64,000 nt of DNA from Phenylobacterium haematophilum (GTDB lineage: Bacteria; Pseudomonadota; Alphaproteobacteria; Caulobacterales; Caulobacteraceae), in NCBI RefSeq assembly GCF_014196295.1, contig NZ_JACIDK010000005.1, forward strand, positions 248,001-312,000, given 5' to 3'. A model generated the notes under the pieces. It saw only the letters and a program-made list of their open reading frames with translations, searched no databases and was not told the DNA's origin. Shown in pieces: positions 1-9,218 of the stretch; position 1 is the stretch's first letter; each line of letters opens with the position of its first letter. Made by a program: the position numbers and the translations under genes.

Positions 1-462
1 ATGGATCAGATCGACGACGGCGTCGACCTGACCGGCCTTCCGGCGATCAAGCATCGCGACCCCTCGTTCGACCTGTCGCGCTTCCTGGGCGGGGCCAAGG
101 GCGCCTACGAGATGGTGGTGCGGGCCTTCGCCGGCGGCGACCGCGAGACCTTGCGCAACCTGCTGGCTCCCAACGTGCTGGCCAGCTTCGAGAGCGCGAT
201 CGACGAGCGCGAGGCCCAGGGCCGCAGCGAGTCCGTCGAGTTCCTGCATCCGCCGCGGGCCGACATGGAGCGGGCTGACCTGCACGGCGAGACCGCGCAG
301 ATCACGGTCCGGTTCCTGGCCGAATTCCGCAGCCGCACCAAAGGCCCGGAAGGCGAGGCGGTGGACGATAAGCGGACCGCCGAGCTGTGGACCTTCGAAC
401 GCAGCCTCAAGAGCCGGGACCCCAACTGGCTGCTCGTCAACGTCGCCGCCGCCGAAGCTTAA
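1..462 (+). CDS. Tim44-like domain protein, 5' end cut by window
   Basis: The 153 visible residues form a Tim44-like/mTim44 fold: an N-terminal part with alternating hydrophobic helices (SRFLGGAKGAYEMVVRAFAGG) and a sheet-rich C-terminal half ending in the typical ELWTFERSLKSRDPNWLLV segment. Bacterial homologues (TimA-like) are about 230 residues with an N-terminal membrane anchor. No anchor is visible, so the ATG at position 1 is probably an internal Met and the gene starts upstream. The role is inferred to be envelope-associated adaptor or transport. A second Tim44-like gene lies at 2409-3371. A hairpin plus T-run directly downstream separates it from mltA. Confidence 0.8.
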   Translation: MDQIDDGVDLTGLPAIKHRDPSFDLSRFLGGAKGAYEMVVRAFAGGDRETLRNLLAPNVLASFESAIDEREAQGRSESVEFLHPPRADMERADLHGETAQITVRFLAEFRSRTKGPEGEAVDDKRTAELWTFERSLKSRDPNWLLVNVAAAEA

Positions 463-480
463 GCACGGTGAAAGCCGAAC

Positions 481-514
481 GGCGGCAAGGGTTTGTTAAC
501 CCTTACGCCGTTTT
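481..514 (+). terminator. Rho-independent terminator after the Tim44-like gene
   Basis: A perfect 7-bp stem AAGGGTT/AACCCTT (487-493 and 498-504) has a TGTT loop. GGCG/CGCC can extend it on the outside, and TTTT follows at 511-514. It sits just after the stop at 462. Confidence 0.6.
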
Positions 515-635
515 CCCGCCCCTAACGCAGGACTATGAAGAGGAAGCCGGCGCGCCTTGCGCGTCGGGCGTCTTTGAGTTCGAGAAAGGCGGCGGGCCGA
601 TCGCCGCGACGTCGACGACAGCGCTGGGGGCGACC

Positions 636-1787
636 TTGAACATCCGACATGCAAGCCGCCTGGTTCCGGCCCTGCTGCTGACCCTGCTGGTCGCAGCCTG
701 CGCCACGCCCAAGCCGCCGGCGCCGGGCCCTGGCCCGCAGCCGCCGCGTCCGACCCCGACCCAGCCTCCGACGCCCACGCCGCCGGCCGGCCGGCCCGAG
801 AGCTTCGCCGAAGTGCCCGGCTGGGCGCAGGACGACCACGCGGCCGGATACGAGGCGTTCCGCACCACCTGCGGGGTGTCGCGCGACCCGGCCCTGGGCG
901 AGGTCTGCCGCCGGGCGCGGGCGATCGGTCCGCTGGATGGGCCGCGGGCGCGCGCCTTCCTGGAAGAGAATTTCCGGCCCGAGCTGCTGGTCGGCGAGGG
1001 CGTGCTGACCGCCTACTTCTCGCCGGAGTACGAGGCGCGCGAGCGGCCGAGCGCCGAGTTCTCCGCTCCCGTGCGGCCCAAGCGCGACGACCTCGTCGGC
1101 ACCGGCGTGGGCGGTAAGCCGGCCCAGCAGCGCGGCGGCGGCGGCCAGCTGGGCCCCTATCCGGACCGCGCCGCGATCGAGCGCGCCGGCGCCGGGCCGG
1201 CGCTCGCCTGGATGCGTCCCGAGGATCTGTTTTTCCTGCAGATCCAGGGCTCGGGGGTGCTCACCTTCGAAACCGGACGACGCGCCAAGGCGGTGTTCGC
1301 CGCCACCAACGGCAAGCCGTTCCAGGGCATCGCCAACCCGATGCGCGACCGCGGGCTGCTTCCCGCCAACAACACCTCGGGCGAGGCCATCCGCAGCTGG
1401 CTGGCCGACAATCGCGGCCCGCGCGCCGACGAGATCATGCGGCTGAACCCGCGCTATGTGTTCTTCACCCTGGCCCCCGACGACGGTCGCCAGCCCGTCG
1501 GCGCAGCCGGGATTCCGTTGCCGCCCGGCCGCTCGATCGCCGTCGACACCGGGCTGAACGCGCTCGGCGGCCTGTACTTCATCGAGGGCGTGGCCCCGAC
1601 CCTGTCGGGCGCCTTCCCGGCCTATCGCCGGACGGTGATGGCGCTGGACGCCGGCGGGGCGATCAAGGGCCCGGTGCGCGCCGACCTCTATCTGGGCATC
1701 GGATCGCAGGCCGGCGCCGAGGCCGGTCGCGTCCGCCACACCCTGCGCATGCACCGGCTAGTCCCGAAGGTCGGCCCCTATCGATGA
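636..1787 (+). CDS. mltA: Membrane-bound lytic murein transglycosylase A
   Basis: Lipoprotein lytic transglycosylase that cleaves the MurNAc-GlcNAc bond of peptidoglycan to form 1,6-anhydroMurNAc ends. I chose the TTG start at 636 because it gives a short signal peptide with lipobox VAAC (Cys22), followed by a Pro-rich linker. GGGGG lies just upstream. The frame is open further upstream, but that stretch overlaps the Tim44 gene and the terminator. The MltA domain includes GVLTAYFSPEYEA (about 122-134) and FFLQIQGSG (about 199). The C-terminal 3D domain has IAVDTGLNALGG and LDAGGAIKG...RADLYLGIG. Asp350 aligns with the catalytic Asp of E. coli MltA. The stop overlaps the Smr gene by 4 bp. Confidence 0.92.
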   Translation: MNIRHASRLVPALLLTLLVAACATPKPPAPGPGPQPPRPTPTQPPTPTPPAGRPESFAEVPGWAQDDHAAGYEAFRTTCGVSRDPALGEVCRRARAIGPLDGPRARAFLEENFRPELLVGEGVLTAYFSPEYEARERPSAEFSAPVRPKRDDLVGTGVGGKPAQQRGGGGQLGPYPDRAAIERAGAGPALAWMRPEDLFFLQIQGSGVLTFETGRRAKAVFAATNGKPFQGIANPMRDRGLLPANNTSGEAIRSWLADNRGPRADEIMRLNPRYVFFTLAPDDGRQPVGAAGIPLPPGRSIAVDTGLNALGGLYFIEGVAPTLSGAFPAYRRTVMALDAGGAIKGPVRADLYLGIGSQAGAEAGRVRHTLRMHRLVPKVGPYR

Positions 1788-2326
1788 AACGGCCCATCCG
1801 CCCTGACGAGCAGAAGCTCTGGGCGATGGTGGCGGCCACCGTCCACCCGCATCCGGGCCGCCAGACCGACGCGCCCAAGCCGCCGCCGGAGCCGGCGATC
1901 CCGGCGCTGAAGGCCAAGGGGCGCGTCGTCGATCCGGCCGCGCGGCTGCCCCTGGCCGAGATCATGCCGCCTCTGCGTGCGCCGTTGCGCGGCGAGCCCG
2001 AGGGCATCGAGCCGCGCCGCAAGCACCGGATCGCCAAGGAGCGCGACCCGATCGGCGCGCGCATCGACCTGCACGGCATGGACCAGCAGCGCGCCAAGGC
2101 GGCGCTGGAGGCCTTCGTGCTGCGGGCATGGGACGAGGGTTATCGCGCGGTGCTGGTGATCACCGGCAAGGGGACGCTGGGCGACGGCGTGCTGCGCCGG
2201 CGCGCGCCCGAGTGGCTGGGCGGCGTGGCGCTGCGCGGGGTGGTGGCCGGCATCTCCGAAGCCCACCGCCGCCATGGCGGCGAGGGTGCGCTCTATGTGG
2301 CGCTGAAGCGCAAGCCGAGGACCTAG
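1784..2326 (+). CDS. Smr/MutS2-C-like domain protein
   Basis: 180 residues. A basic, Pro-rich N-terminal half (about 1-90) leads into an Smr domain with the LDLHG-like motif IDLHGMD (about 93-99) and the VITGKGTLGDGVLRR loop (about 125-139). The domain ends in GGEGALYVALKRK. Smr domains are nicking or RNA-cleaving endonucleases. This stand-alone alphaproteobacterial form has no assigned substrate. It overlaps mltA by 4 bp (ATGA), so the two are probably translationally coupled. Confidence 0.9.
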   Translation: MKRPIRPDEQKLWAMVAATVHPHPGRQTDAPKPPPEPAIPALKAKGRVVDPAARLPLAEIMPPLRAPLRGEPEGIEPRRKHRIAKERDPIGARIDLHGMDQQRAKAALEAFVLRAWDEGYRAVLVITGKGTLGDGVLRRRAPEWLGGVALRGVVAGISEAHRRHGGEGALYVALKRKPRT

Positions 2327-2408
2327 CGGTCACAACTGCGTATGGCCCCTGGAAATCCAGGCCCTGGCGCACGATATGCGCGCGGACAACTAAAAAGGAA
2401 ACGCTGCT

Positions 2409-3371
2409 TTGACTTCCCGACTTCCGAAGATCTTCGCCGTCAGCGGCCTGTCGCTGGCCATGGGGCTGGCGCTCGTGACCGAGGCGGACGCCCGTCGCGG
2501 GGGCAGCTTCGGCAGCCGCGGGGCGCGCACCCACCAGGCGGCGCCTCCGACCCAGACCTCGCCGACCCAGACCGCGCCGGTGCAGCGCTCGATGACCGAG
2601 CGCCAGCCGGGTGCGCCGACCACGGCGCCGGCCGCCCGTCCGAACGCCGCCAACCCGGCCGCCGCGCCGAAGCCGGGCCTGTTCGGCAACCCGCTCGTCC
2701 GCGGCCTGATGCTCGGCGGCCTGATCGGCCTGCTGCTGGGCCACGGCTTCGGCGCCGGCATGGCCGGGATACTGGGCGGCCTGCTGCAGATCGCGGCGAT
2801 CGCGCTGGTGGCGATGCTGGCGTTCCGCTTCTTCGCCTCGCGCCGCAAGCCGGCGCAGGCCGCGGCGGCCAACAATGCCGCGTTCCGCTCGCCCTTCGAG
2901 ATGCAGCAGCCGGCCCAGCCGGCCGCCGCGCCGCAGCCCTATGCCCCGCCGGTCGATCTCGGCCAGGATTTCGCGGTCACCGGCGCCGACCGCGAGACCT
3001 TCGAGCGACTGCTGCGCGAGATCCAGGAGGCCTTCGGCCGCGAGGACTACGCCGCGATCCGCGAGCGGACGACCCCGGAGATCATGGGCTACCTGGCCGA
3101 GGAACTGGGCCAGAACGCCACCGCCGGCCGCCGCAACGAGGTCCGCGACGTGAAGATGCTGGAAGGCGACGTGGCCGAGGCCTGGCGTGAGGGCCCGGTC
3201 GACTACGCCACCGCCGCCCTGCGCTATTCGAGCATCGACGTGATGGTCGACCGGCAGACCGGCGCTGTGGTCGAGGGCGACGCCGATCGCCCGACCGAGA
3301 CCACCGAACTCTGGACCTTCGTGCGTCACCCGAACGAAGGCTGGAAGCTGTCGGCGATCCAGGACGCCTGA
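2409..3371 (+). CDS. Exported/membrane Tim44-like domain protein
   Basis: 320 residues from a TTG start preceded by a strong AAAAAGGAAA ribosome site (about 2392-2401). The N-terminus is a signal peptide (about 1-28, ending TEADA). A Gly/Arg and then Thr/Pro/Gln-rich linker follows. Next comes a Gly-rich membrane hairpin (about 95-142: LVRGLMLGGLIGLLLGHGFG, then LLQIAAIALVAMLAFRFF). The C-terminus is a Tim44-like domain (about 185-318) with ELWTFVRHPNEGWKLSAIQ. Members of this family are envelope proteins with a proposed adaptor role. The partner is unknown. Confidence 0.88.
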   Translation: MTSRLPKIFAVSGLSLAMGLALVTEADARRGGSFGSRGARTHQAAPPTQTSPTQTAPVQRSMTERQPGAPTTAPAARPNAANPAAAPKPGLFGNPLVRGLMLGGLIGLLLGHGFGAGMAGILGGLLQIAAIALVAMLAFRFFASRRKPAQAAAANNAAFRSPFEMQQPAQPAAAPQPYAPPVDLGQDFAVTGADRETFERLLREIQEAFGREDYAAIRERTTPEIMGYLAEELGQNATAGRRNEVRDVKMLEGDVAEAWREGPVDYATAALRYSSIDVMVDRQTGAVVEGDADRPTETTELWTFVRHPNEGWKLSAIQDA

Positions 3372-3381
3372 GGCGGATCTT

Positions 3382-3407
3382 GACGGCGCGCTAAGCGGCG
3401 CGCCGTC
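3382..3407 (+). terminator. Perfect GC hairpin after the Tim44-like gene
   Basis: GACGGCGCGC and GCGCGCCGTC form a 10-bp perfect stem around TAAGCG, 10 nt after the stop at 3371. No T-run follows, so this may be a transcript-end stabiliser rather than an intrinsic terminator. Confidence 0.5.
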
Positions 3408-3504
3408 GTCGGCGTCAGGCCACGATGTCCGAGGCGATCAACGGTCAACCTTCCGTTGGAGCGGTTGCGCCGCTCGCTCGTTAAAGCGGCTGGAGGATCA
3501 GCCC

Positions 3505-3813
3505 ATGGCCAAGCCCGTCGTCGTCACCATCCCGCACGAACTCGGCAAGGCCGAGGCGCGCCAACGCATCGAAGACGGCGTCGGCAAGCTGATCCATCAG
3601 TTCGGCGAAGGCGTGAAGCTGACCCGGACCTGGGAGGGCGACCGTCTGTCGTTCGCCGCCAAGGTCGTGGGTCAGGCGGTCGCCGGCCGGCTGGACGTGG
3701 CCGATGACGCGGTGCGCATGGAGGTCGACCTGCCGCCTTTCTTCGCGATGATCGCCGACAAGGTGAAGGGCCGGCTGAAGAAGGAAGGCCAGCTCATGCT
3801 CGAGAAGAAGTAG
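3505..3813 (+). CDS. Polyhydroxyalkanoic acid system family protein (PHA_gran_rgn)
   Basis: 102 residues. The order of segments matches the PHA_gran_rgn family: VVVTIPHELGKAEARQRIE at the N-terminus, a TRTWEGDRLSFAAKV strand region, a DLPPFFAMIADKVKGRLKKE helix and a Lys-rich tail. The family is linked to polyhydroxyalkanoate granules in other proteobacteria. No PHA genes neighbour it here, so the role is by family only. AGGATC lies before the ATG. Its end overlaps the convergent protease gene by 20 bp. Confidence 0.85.
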   Translation: MAKPVVVTIPHELGKAEARQRIEDGVGKLIHQFGEGVKLTRTWEGDRLSFAAKVVGQAVAGRLDVADDAVRMEVDLPPFFAMIADKVKGRLKKEGQLMLEKK

Positions 3814-4738
3814 ACGCGAACGGGGCCATCAGCCGCGGCGAGCGGCGCACCAGTTCGACGACCGCCACCATGTAGAAGGCCAGCAGCACCTCGATGAGCG
3901 TTTCGTCGAGGCCGCCCGTGACCTCGGGATCGTCAGGCAGCATCGGGGCCTGGAAGAAGGCGATCATCAGGTTGGTCGCGACGTGGGCGCCGATCGCGAA
4001 CTCCAGGCCGCCGAGCCGCAGCGCCGCCCAGGCGAAGGCCGCGCCGGCCAAGGCGCGAGCCGCCATCGCGCCGGGATCGAACTCCAGATGGGCCAGGGCG
4101 AACGCGGCCGCATTGACCACGATCAGCACCCAGACATTGTGCGTGAAGGCGGCGGTCTGCTGCAACAGGTAGCCGCGGAACACCGCCTCCTCCGCCGTCG
4201 CGGCGACGAGCAGACCCGCCACCACCGCGAGGGCGTAGAACGCCTTCAAGCCGAGCCCGGCGCCGGGGTCGAAGATCGGCATCTGGAACTCGTGCGGATT
4301 GAGCACGAGATCCGCAACCATCAGCACCCCGACGCCGACCACGGTCAGGGCCGCGCCAACCAGCAGCAGTCGCCAACGGAAGCGGGGCGCCGCGGTCAGC
4401 CAGGTGGCGATCGGGCGGCCGAACACGTAGCGGGCGGCCAGCAGCACGGCCAGGCCCATTGCGCCGAGCCCGATCCCAAGCTGCAGCACGTAGATTGCGG
4501 AGCGCTGCAGCCGCGGCCCCCCGGTGTCCTCGAACATTGCGCCGCCGGTCAGCGTGCCCAGCACGATGGCGAACACCAACGACAGCAGCATCACCGCCGC
4601 CGGCGTCGCCGCGGCCATGGCCGCGACCCGCGGCCAGCGGCGGTCGCGTTCGGTTACAGCCTGCAGAAATGGAAAGGGAGAGAGCACGGTGGGACTATGC
4701 TCCTGCCGGAGCGCTTGCGCCATCGGCGCGAGCAGCAT
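3794..4738 (-). CDS. CPBP-family intramembrane glutamic endopeptidase
   Basis: 314 residues with about seven to eight hydrophobic segments. Active-site motifs of the CPBP (CAAX protease and bacteriocin-processing, Abi) family are present: EEAVFRG at 183-189, FALAHLEF at 213-220 and AHVATN at 251-256. It should be an inner-membrane protease with an unknown substrate. Met1 and Met6 are both possible starts and neither has a clear ribosome site. It is transcribed convergently with the PHA_gran_rgn gene and divergently from the sensor kinase. Confidence 0.88.
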   Translation of the reverse strand: MLLAPMAQALRQEHSPTVLSPFPFLQAVTERDRRWPRVAAMAAATPAAVMLLSLVFAIVLGTLTGGAMFEDTGGPRLQRSAIYVLQLGIGLGAMGLAVLLAARYVFGRPIATWLTAAPRFRWRLLLVGAALTVVGVGVLMVADLVLNPHEFQMPIFDPGAGLGLKAFYALAVVAGLLVAATAEEAVFRGYLLQQTAAFTHNVWVLIVVNAAAFALAHLEFDPGAMAARALAGAAFAWAALRLGGLEFAIGAHVATNLMIAFFQAPMLPDDPEVTGGLDETLIEVLLAFYMVAVVELVRRSPRLMAPFASTSSRA

Positions 4739-4809
4739 CCATGCACACCCGCAGAGCTGTTTCTGACGGAAATTCGCCTATAGGGTGAATTTTGCCTTGA
4801 CCGGGCCGC

Positions 4810-5832
4810 ATGGAGACCGACGTTGTGTCACCGATGCTTGGGCTGGGTGACCTCAATCTGCGCGAGAGACTCGCGCCGGACGTCCCCACTTGGGTGACCG
4901 AGTGGGTCTGCGCCTGCGTATGCGCGGCGTTGGCCGGCGTGCTGCGGGCGCTGATTTCGCTGGTCGTTGTCGCCCCGCCCTACGTCTTCCTCTACCCGCT
5001 GGTGCTGCTGGCGACATTGCTCGCCGGGTGGCGCTCGGGGATCTACAGCCTGACGATCATCCTGCTCGGCATCTGGTACGTGGTGCTGTTTCCCGCCCGG
5101 TTCGGCCCGCTGACCGCCGGCGAGAGCGTGGCGCTGGTGCTGAACGCGTTGAGCGGTGTCGCGGTGATCGCCGTGGCCCAGGCGTTCCGCACGTCCTACC
5201 GGGTGGCCGAGGCCGAGCGGGCCGCCAAGCTCGAGGTCCGCGACCTGCTGCTGCGCGAGCTGAACCATCGGGTGAAGAACAATTTCCAGATGGTCGAGAG
5301 CCTGCTCGACATGCAGCGGCGACGAGCGTCTGCGGCGAGCACCGAGCAGGCGCTGGCCGACGCGTTGCGGCGGGTGCACTCGATGGCCCAGGCCCACGCC
5401 AATCTCTATTCGCCGGACGAGGCCGGCGACGCGATCGATCTCGGCGCCTATCTGGGCGACCTGTGCGAAAACCTGTCCGACAGTCTGCTGCTGAGCGGCG
5501 ACGTGCGGCTCGACAGCTGTTTGACCTCGTGGCCGTGCGACCGCGATCGGGCGGTGGCGGTGGGATTGGTGGTCAACGAGCTGGTCACCAACGCGGCCAA
5601 GCACGCCTTCCCGACCGGCCGGACGGGCCGCATCCTCGTCTCCCTCAAGCAGAGCGAGGTCGGCTGCGAGTTGACGGTCGCCGACAATGGGGTCGGCATG
5701 CCGCCGGACGCGGAGGTCAACAGCCGCGGGCTCGGCCGCAAGCTGGTCGAAGGCTTCGCCCGCCAGACTGGCGGCGCCCTCACGCGGGGCGACGGTCCGG
5801 GTGTCAGCCACACCTTGGTGTTGCCGCACTGA
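4810..5832 (+). CDS. Membrane sensor histidine kinase (DUF4118 + HisKA_2/HATPase)
   Basis: 340 residues. A KdpD-like DUF4118 membrane module (about 30-125, four hydrophobic segments) leads into a HisKA_2 dimerisation domain with the phospho-acceptor in ELNHRVKNNFQMVESLL (His153). An HATPase_c domain follows, with the N-box VVNELVTNAAKHAF (about 255-268) and G-box VADNGVGMP (about 290-298). No response regulator is adjacent, so it is an orphan kinase by position. HisKA_2 kinases often act in the alphaproteobacterial general stress network (PhyR type). That link is inference here. Confidence 0.88.
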   Translation: METDVVSPMLGLGDLNLRERLAPDVPTWVTEWVCACVCAALAGVLRALISLVVVAPPYVFLYPLVLLATLLAGWRSGIYSLTIILLGIWYVVLFPARFGPLTAGESVALVLNALSGVAVIAVAQAFRTSYRVAEAERAAKLEVRDLLLRELNHRVKNNFQMVESLLDMQRRRASAASTEQALADALRRVHSMAQAHANLYSPDEAGDAIDLGAYLGDLCENLSDSLLLSGDVRLDSCLTSWPCDRDRAVAVGLVVNELVTNAAKHAFPTGRTGRILVSLKQSEVGCELTVADNGVGMPPDAEVNSRGLGRKLVEGFARQTGGALTRGDGPGVSHTLVLPH

Positions 5833-5898
5833 AGCACACATAGAGTTTGCGAGAACCTTCACCGTAGTCGATCGTTATCGGCGCGAGGGAGGACGTCC

Positions 5899-6132
5899 GT
5901 GACGCTGCGCCGTGATCTGAACCCGATGCCGGACGACGTGCGCCAGGCCCTCGAGGCCCGCGGCCTGGTCAATGCCTACGAAGGCCGTCCGCCATTCCAG
6001 CGCAACGACTACCTCGGCTGGATCACCCGAGCCCGCAAGCCGGAAACCCGCCAGAAGCGCCTGGCCCAGATGCTCGACGAACTCGAGGATGGCGACATCT
6101 ATATGAAGATGCGCTGGAACGCCGCCTCCTGA
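5899..6132 (+). CDS. Small YdeI/OmpD-associated (OmdA-type) protein
   Basis: 77 residues from GTG, with GAGGGAGGAC as ribosome site. The core resembles the YdeI/OmdA domain: ALEARGLVNAYEGRPPFQRNDYLGWITRARKPETRQKRLAQMLDEL. The hallmark is the Y-x-x-W-I-x-x-A-K/R-x-x-x-T-R-x-x-R pattern. The function of the family is unknown. It stands alone and convergent to hisE. Confidence 0.8.
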   Translation: MTLRRDLNPMPDDVRQALEARGLVNAYEGRPPFQRNDYLGWITRARKPETRQKRLAQMLDELEDGDIYMKMRWNAAS

Positions 6133-6154
6133 GCCGCACCGCCAGCGGGAGGAT

Positions 6155-6481
6155 TTACTTTGGACGTGAGGCCTTTTCGGCCAAGCCCGAGGCGCCCTCG
6201 CGGGCTTCGAGCTTAGCGGCGACGTCGTCGAGGCTGACGCCGGCGCGGGCCAGCAGAACGAGCCAGTGATAGATCAGATCAGCGCTCTCGGCGGCCAGGC
6301 CATCCTGGTCGCCCTGGGCGGCGGCGATCACCGCCTCAACGGCTTCCTCGCCGAACTTCTTGGCTGAACGCTCGACGCCCTCCGACAAGAGCTTGGCGGT
6401 ATAAGAACTGGCCGGATCGGCGCCCTTGCGGGCCTCGATGGTGGCGGCCAGCCGCTCGAGGGTCTCGGAGAAGCGGCTCAT
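6155..6481 (-). CDS. hisE: Phosphoribosyl-ATP pyrophosphohydrolase
   Basis: 108 residues. HisE hydrolyses phosphoribosyl-ATP to phosphoribosyl-AMP in histidine synthesis. The alpha-helical MazG-like fold shows in [21 protein letters not shown] and [20 protein letters not shown], which hold the acidic metal ligands (EE and ES..D). It is the last gene of the leftward his operon and overlaps hisF by 4 bp. Confidence 0.95.
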   Translation of the reverse strand: MSRFSETLERLAATIEARKGADPASSYTAKLLSEGVERSAKKFGEEAVEAVIAAAQGDQDGLAAESADLIYHWLVLLARAGVSLDDVAAKLEAREGASGLAEKASRPK

Positions 6482-7245
6482 GCGGCCTCCGTGATGCGGA
6501 CCGGAATGTGGGCCTTGGCCATCTCGCGCTTCACCTCCGCGACGGAGACCTCGCCGAAATGGAAGATCGAGGCGGCCAGCACGGCGTCGGCCCCGCCCTT
6601 GATGACCGCATCGACCATGTGCTGGGCGTTTCCAGCTCCGCCCGAAGCGATGACCGGCACGTTGACCGCGCTGGTCACGGCCTTCAGCAGGTCGAGGTCG
6701 TAGCCGGTCTTGGCGCCGTCGCGGTCCATCGAGGTGAGCAGGATCTCCCCTGCTCCGCGCTTCACGGCGTTGACCGCGTACTCAACCACGTCGAGGCCGG
6801 TGTCGGTGCGGCCGCCGTAGGTGAACACCTTCCAGCCGTCAGCGGTGCGCTTGGCGTCGATGGCGACGACCACGGCCTGGGAGCCGAAGGCGTCGGCGCA
6901 GGCGCTGATCAGGTCCGGGTCCTCGACCGCGGCGGTGTTGACGCTGATTTTGTCGGCCCCGGCCAGCAGCAGCCGGCGGGCGTCCTCGACCTGGCGGATG
7001 CCGCCGCCGACGCTGAGCGGCATGAAGCAGACGTCGGCGGTGCGGGCGATGACGTCGAGGATCGCGCCACGGCGCTCGTGGCTGGCGGTGATGTCGAGGA
7101 ACATCAGCTCGTCGGCGCCGGCGGCGTCATAGGCGGTGGCCTGTTCGACCGGGTCGCCGGCGTCGCGCAGCGAGACGAAGTTCACGCCCTTCACGACGCG
7201 GCCGTCCTTGACGTCCAGGCAGGGAATGACGCGAACCTTGAGCAT
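6478..7245 (-). CDS. hisF: Imidazole glycerol phosphate synthase, cyclase subunit
   Basis: 255 residues, full length. HisF is a TIM barrel that uses ammonia from HisH to convert PRFAR into IGP and AICAR. Visible signatures are [17 protein letters not shown] at the N-terminus (catalytic Asp in CLDVKDG), [36 protein letters not shown] (second catalytic Asp) and [16 protein letters not shown] ribosome site precedes the ATG. It lies 14 nt after hisA. The AICAR released feeds PurH, encoded at 59390-60982. Confidence 0.97.
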   Translation of the reverse strand: MLKVRVIPCLDVKDGRVVKGVNFVSLRDAGDPVEQATAYDAAGADELMFLDITASHERRGAILDVIARTADVCFMPLSVGGGIRQVEDARRLLLAGADKISVNTAAVEDPDLISACADAFGSQAVVVAIDAKRTADGWKVFTYGGRTDTGLDVVEYAVNAVKRGAGEILLTSMDRDGAKTGYDLDLLKAVTSAVNVPVIASGGAGNAQHMVDAVIKGGADAVLAASIFHFGEVSVAEVKREMAKAHIPVRITEAA

Positions 7246-7259
7246 CTCTTCCAGTTTCC

Positions 7260-7991
7260 TTAGGCGGCGACCTTGAGGGCTTCTTCCGGATTGATCGCGC
7301 CGTTGTAGAGCGCGCGACCGAGCACGGCCCCGGCGATCGGCACGCCCTTGCGGGCCTTGATCTTGACGATGTCGTCGATGGTGGCCAGGCCGCCGGCGGC
7401 GATGACCGGGATGGCCACGGCGTCGGCGATGGCGCCGAAGGCCTCGACATTGAAGCCCATGACCGTGCCGTCCCGGTCGATGTCGGTGATGATCAGAGCG
7501 CCGACGCCGGCGTCCTCGAAGCGCTTGGCGACGGTGACCGCGTCAAGGTCGGAGCTTTCGGTCCAGCCCTGGGTCGCGACCTTGCCGGCGCGGACGTCGA
7601 CGGAGACGGCGATCTGTTCGGGCCACAGGCGGGCGGCCTCGCGGACGATCTCGGGTTCGGTGACCGCGACGGTGCCGAGGATGACCCGCGACACGCCGGC
7701 TTCGATCCAGCGCTCGACGTCCTTCAGGCTGCGGATGCCGCCGCCGAGCTGGACCGGGATCGAGACGGCTTCGAGGATCGCCTCGACGGCTTTCTCATTG
7801 ACGGCCTTGCCCTGCACCGCGCCGTTCAGGTCGACGACGTGGACCCAGTGGAAGCCGGCTTCGACGAAGCTGGCCGCCTGGGCGGCGGGCGAGTTGTTGA
7901 ACACCGTGGCGGTGTCGAGGTCGCCGTGCAGGACACGGACGCACTGGCCGTCTTTGAGATCGATGGCCGGATAGAGGATCACGGTCGCCAC
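7260..7991 (-). CDS. hisA: ProFAR isomerase
   Basis: 243 residues. HisA isomerises the aminoaldose ProFAR to the aminoketose PRFAR by an Amadori rearrangement. TIM-barrel motifs are [14 protein letters not shown] (catalytic Asp), [20 protein letters not shown] and [15 protein letters not shown] (second Asp). The start overlaps the end of hisH by 13 bp. Met1 ([12 protein letters not shown]) is typical. Confidence 0.97.
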   Translation of the reverse strand: MATVILYPAIDLKDGQCVRVLHGDLDTATVFNNSPAAQAASFVEAGFHWVHVVDLNGAVQGKAVNEKAVEAILEAVSIPVQLGGGIRSLKDVERWIEAGVSRVILGTVAVTEPEIVREAARLWPEQIAVSVDVRAGKVATQGWTESSDLDAVTVAKRFEDAGVGALIITDIDRDGTVMGFNVEAFGAIADAVAIPVIAAGGLATIDDIVKIKARKGVPIAGAVLGRALYNGAINPEEALKVAA

Positions 7992-8611
7992 TCCAGGAAA
8001 CGCGCCAGCAGGGCGAGGCCGGCGCTTTGCGACTTTTCAGGGTGAAATTGTACGCCCGCGACATGGCCCTTGGCGACGGCGGCGGGGAACTTGCCGCCGT
8101 GGTCGACATAGGCGGCGACGTCAGCGGGATCGTCCGGGAAGAAGGCGAACGAATGGGTGAAGTACATGGGGGCCTCGCCGACGCCGGCGATCGGCGCCGG
8201 GCCGTGCGGGTCGATCAGGGTGTTCCAGCCCATGTGCGGGATCTTGGCGGCGGGGTCGTTCGGCTCGACGCGGCGGACGTCGCCGGGGATCCAGCCGAGG
8301 CCGGGGGTCTCGCCGAACTCCAGTCCGCGGGTGGCCAGCAGCTGCATGCCGACGCAGACGCCAAGGAAGGGGCGTCCCTTCACCTGGACCGCCTCGGTCA
8401 TGGCTTCGATCAGGCCGGGGCGCTCGGACAAGGCCTTCATGCACGCGGCGAAGGCGCCGACGCCGGGCAGCACGACCCGGTCGGCGGCGGCCACGATTTC
8501 GGGATCGCTGGTGACGACGATCTGGCTCGTTCCCGCCGCAGCGCGGACGAGGGCCTTTTCGGCCGAGCGCAGGTTGCCCGACCCGTAGTCGATCAGGGCG
8601 ACGCTCTGCAT
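7979..8611 (-). CDS. hisH: Imidazole glycerol phosphate synthase, glutaminase subunit
   Basis: 210 residues from the ATG at 8611, which has GGAAAG about 10 nt upstream. The frame is open further upstream, but that would run into hisB. HisH is a class I glutamine amidotransferase giving ammonia to HisF. The nucleophile is Cys86 in PFLGVCVGMQLL. The His/Glu pair is in VQFHPEKSQ (about 190 and 192). It lies 13 nt after the hisB stop. Confidence 0.96.
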   Translation of the reverse strand: MQSVALIDYGSGNLRSAEKALVRAAAGTSQIVVTSDPEIVAAADRVVLPGVGAFAACMKALSERPGLIEAMTEAVQVKGRPFLGVCVGMQLLATRGLEFGETPGLGWIPGDVRRVEPNDPAAKIPHMGWNTLIDPHGPAPIAGVGEAPMYFTHSFAFFPDDPADVAAYVDHGGKFPAAVAKGHVAGVQFHPEKSQSAGLALLARFLEWRP

Positions 8612-8624
8612 AGGGTATACTTTC

Positions 8625-9215
8625 CTACAGGACGCCCTTGGTCGACGGGGCGCGACCATGGGACTTGGGGTCGAGTTCGACGGCTGCGCGCAGGGCGAGG
8701 CCCAGCGCCTTGAAACCGCTTTCGGCGATGTGGTGGCTGTTGTCGCCGTACAGGGTCTCGATGTGCACGCAGGCGCCGGAATGCATGGCGAACGCCTGGT
8801 GGAACTCCTTGAAGAGCTCGGTGTCGAAATCGCCGATCTTCTGGGTCTTGAAGGCGACCTTCCAGATCAGATAGGGCCGGTTGCAGAGGTCGAGGGCGCA
8901 GCGGGTCAGCGTCTCGTCCATCGGTACGTAGCCGTGACCGAAGCGGCGGATGCCCTTGAAGCCGTCCAGCGCCTTGTTGATCGCCTGGCCGAGGACGATG
9001 CCGGTGTCTTCCACGGTGTGGTGGAAGTCGATGTGCAGGTCGCCCTTGGTGCGGACATGGAGATCGACGCCGGCGAAGCGGGCGAAGCTGTCGAGCATGT
9101 GGTCGAAGAAGCCGACGCCGGTCTCGACGTCAGCCACGCCGGAGCCGTCCAGATCTACGCGAACCGTGATCTGGGTCTCCTTGGTGTTGCGGACCACTTC
9201 CGCGGTGCGGGCCAT
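8625..9215 (-). CDS. hisB: Imidazoleglycerol-phosphate dehydratase
   Basis: 196 residues, the single-function IGPD form without the phosphatase domain of enterics. Metal-binding His motifs are visible: FFDHMLDSFARF, DLHIDFHHTVEDTGIVLG and the repeat HHIAESGFKALGLALR. It catalyses the Mn-dependent dehydration of IGP to imidazoleacetol phosphate. It lies 3 nt after the PfkB kinase gene and belongs to the same leftward transcript. Confidence 0.97.
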   Translation of the reverse strand: MARTAEVVRNTKETQITVRVDLDGSGVADVETGVGFFDHMLDSFARFAGVDLHVRTKGDLHIDFHHTVEDTGIVLGQAINKALDGFKGIRRFGHGYVPMDETLTRCALDLCNRPYLIWKVAFKTQKIGDFDTELFKEFHQAFAMHSGACVHIETLYGDNSHHIAESGFKALGLALRAAVELDPKSHGRAPSTKGVL

Positions 9216-9218
9216 CCG

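Noticed and set aside
522..1754. Long minus-strand frame opposite mltA
   Set aside because: Antisense shadow caused by high GC. No domain and no ribosome site, while mltA has complete catalytic motifs.
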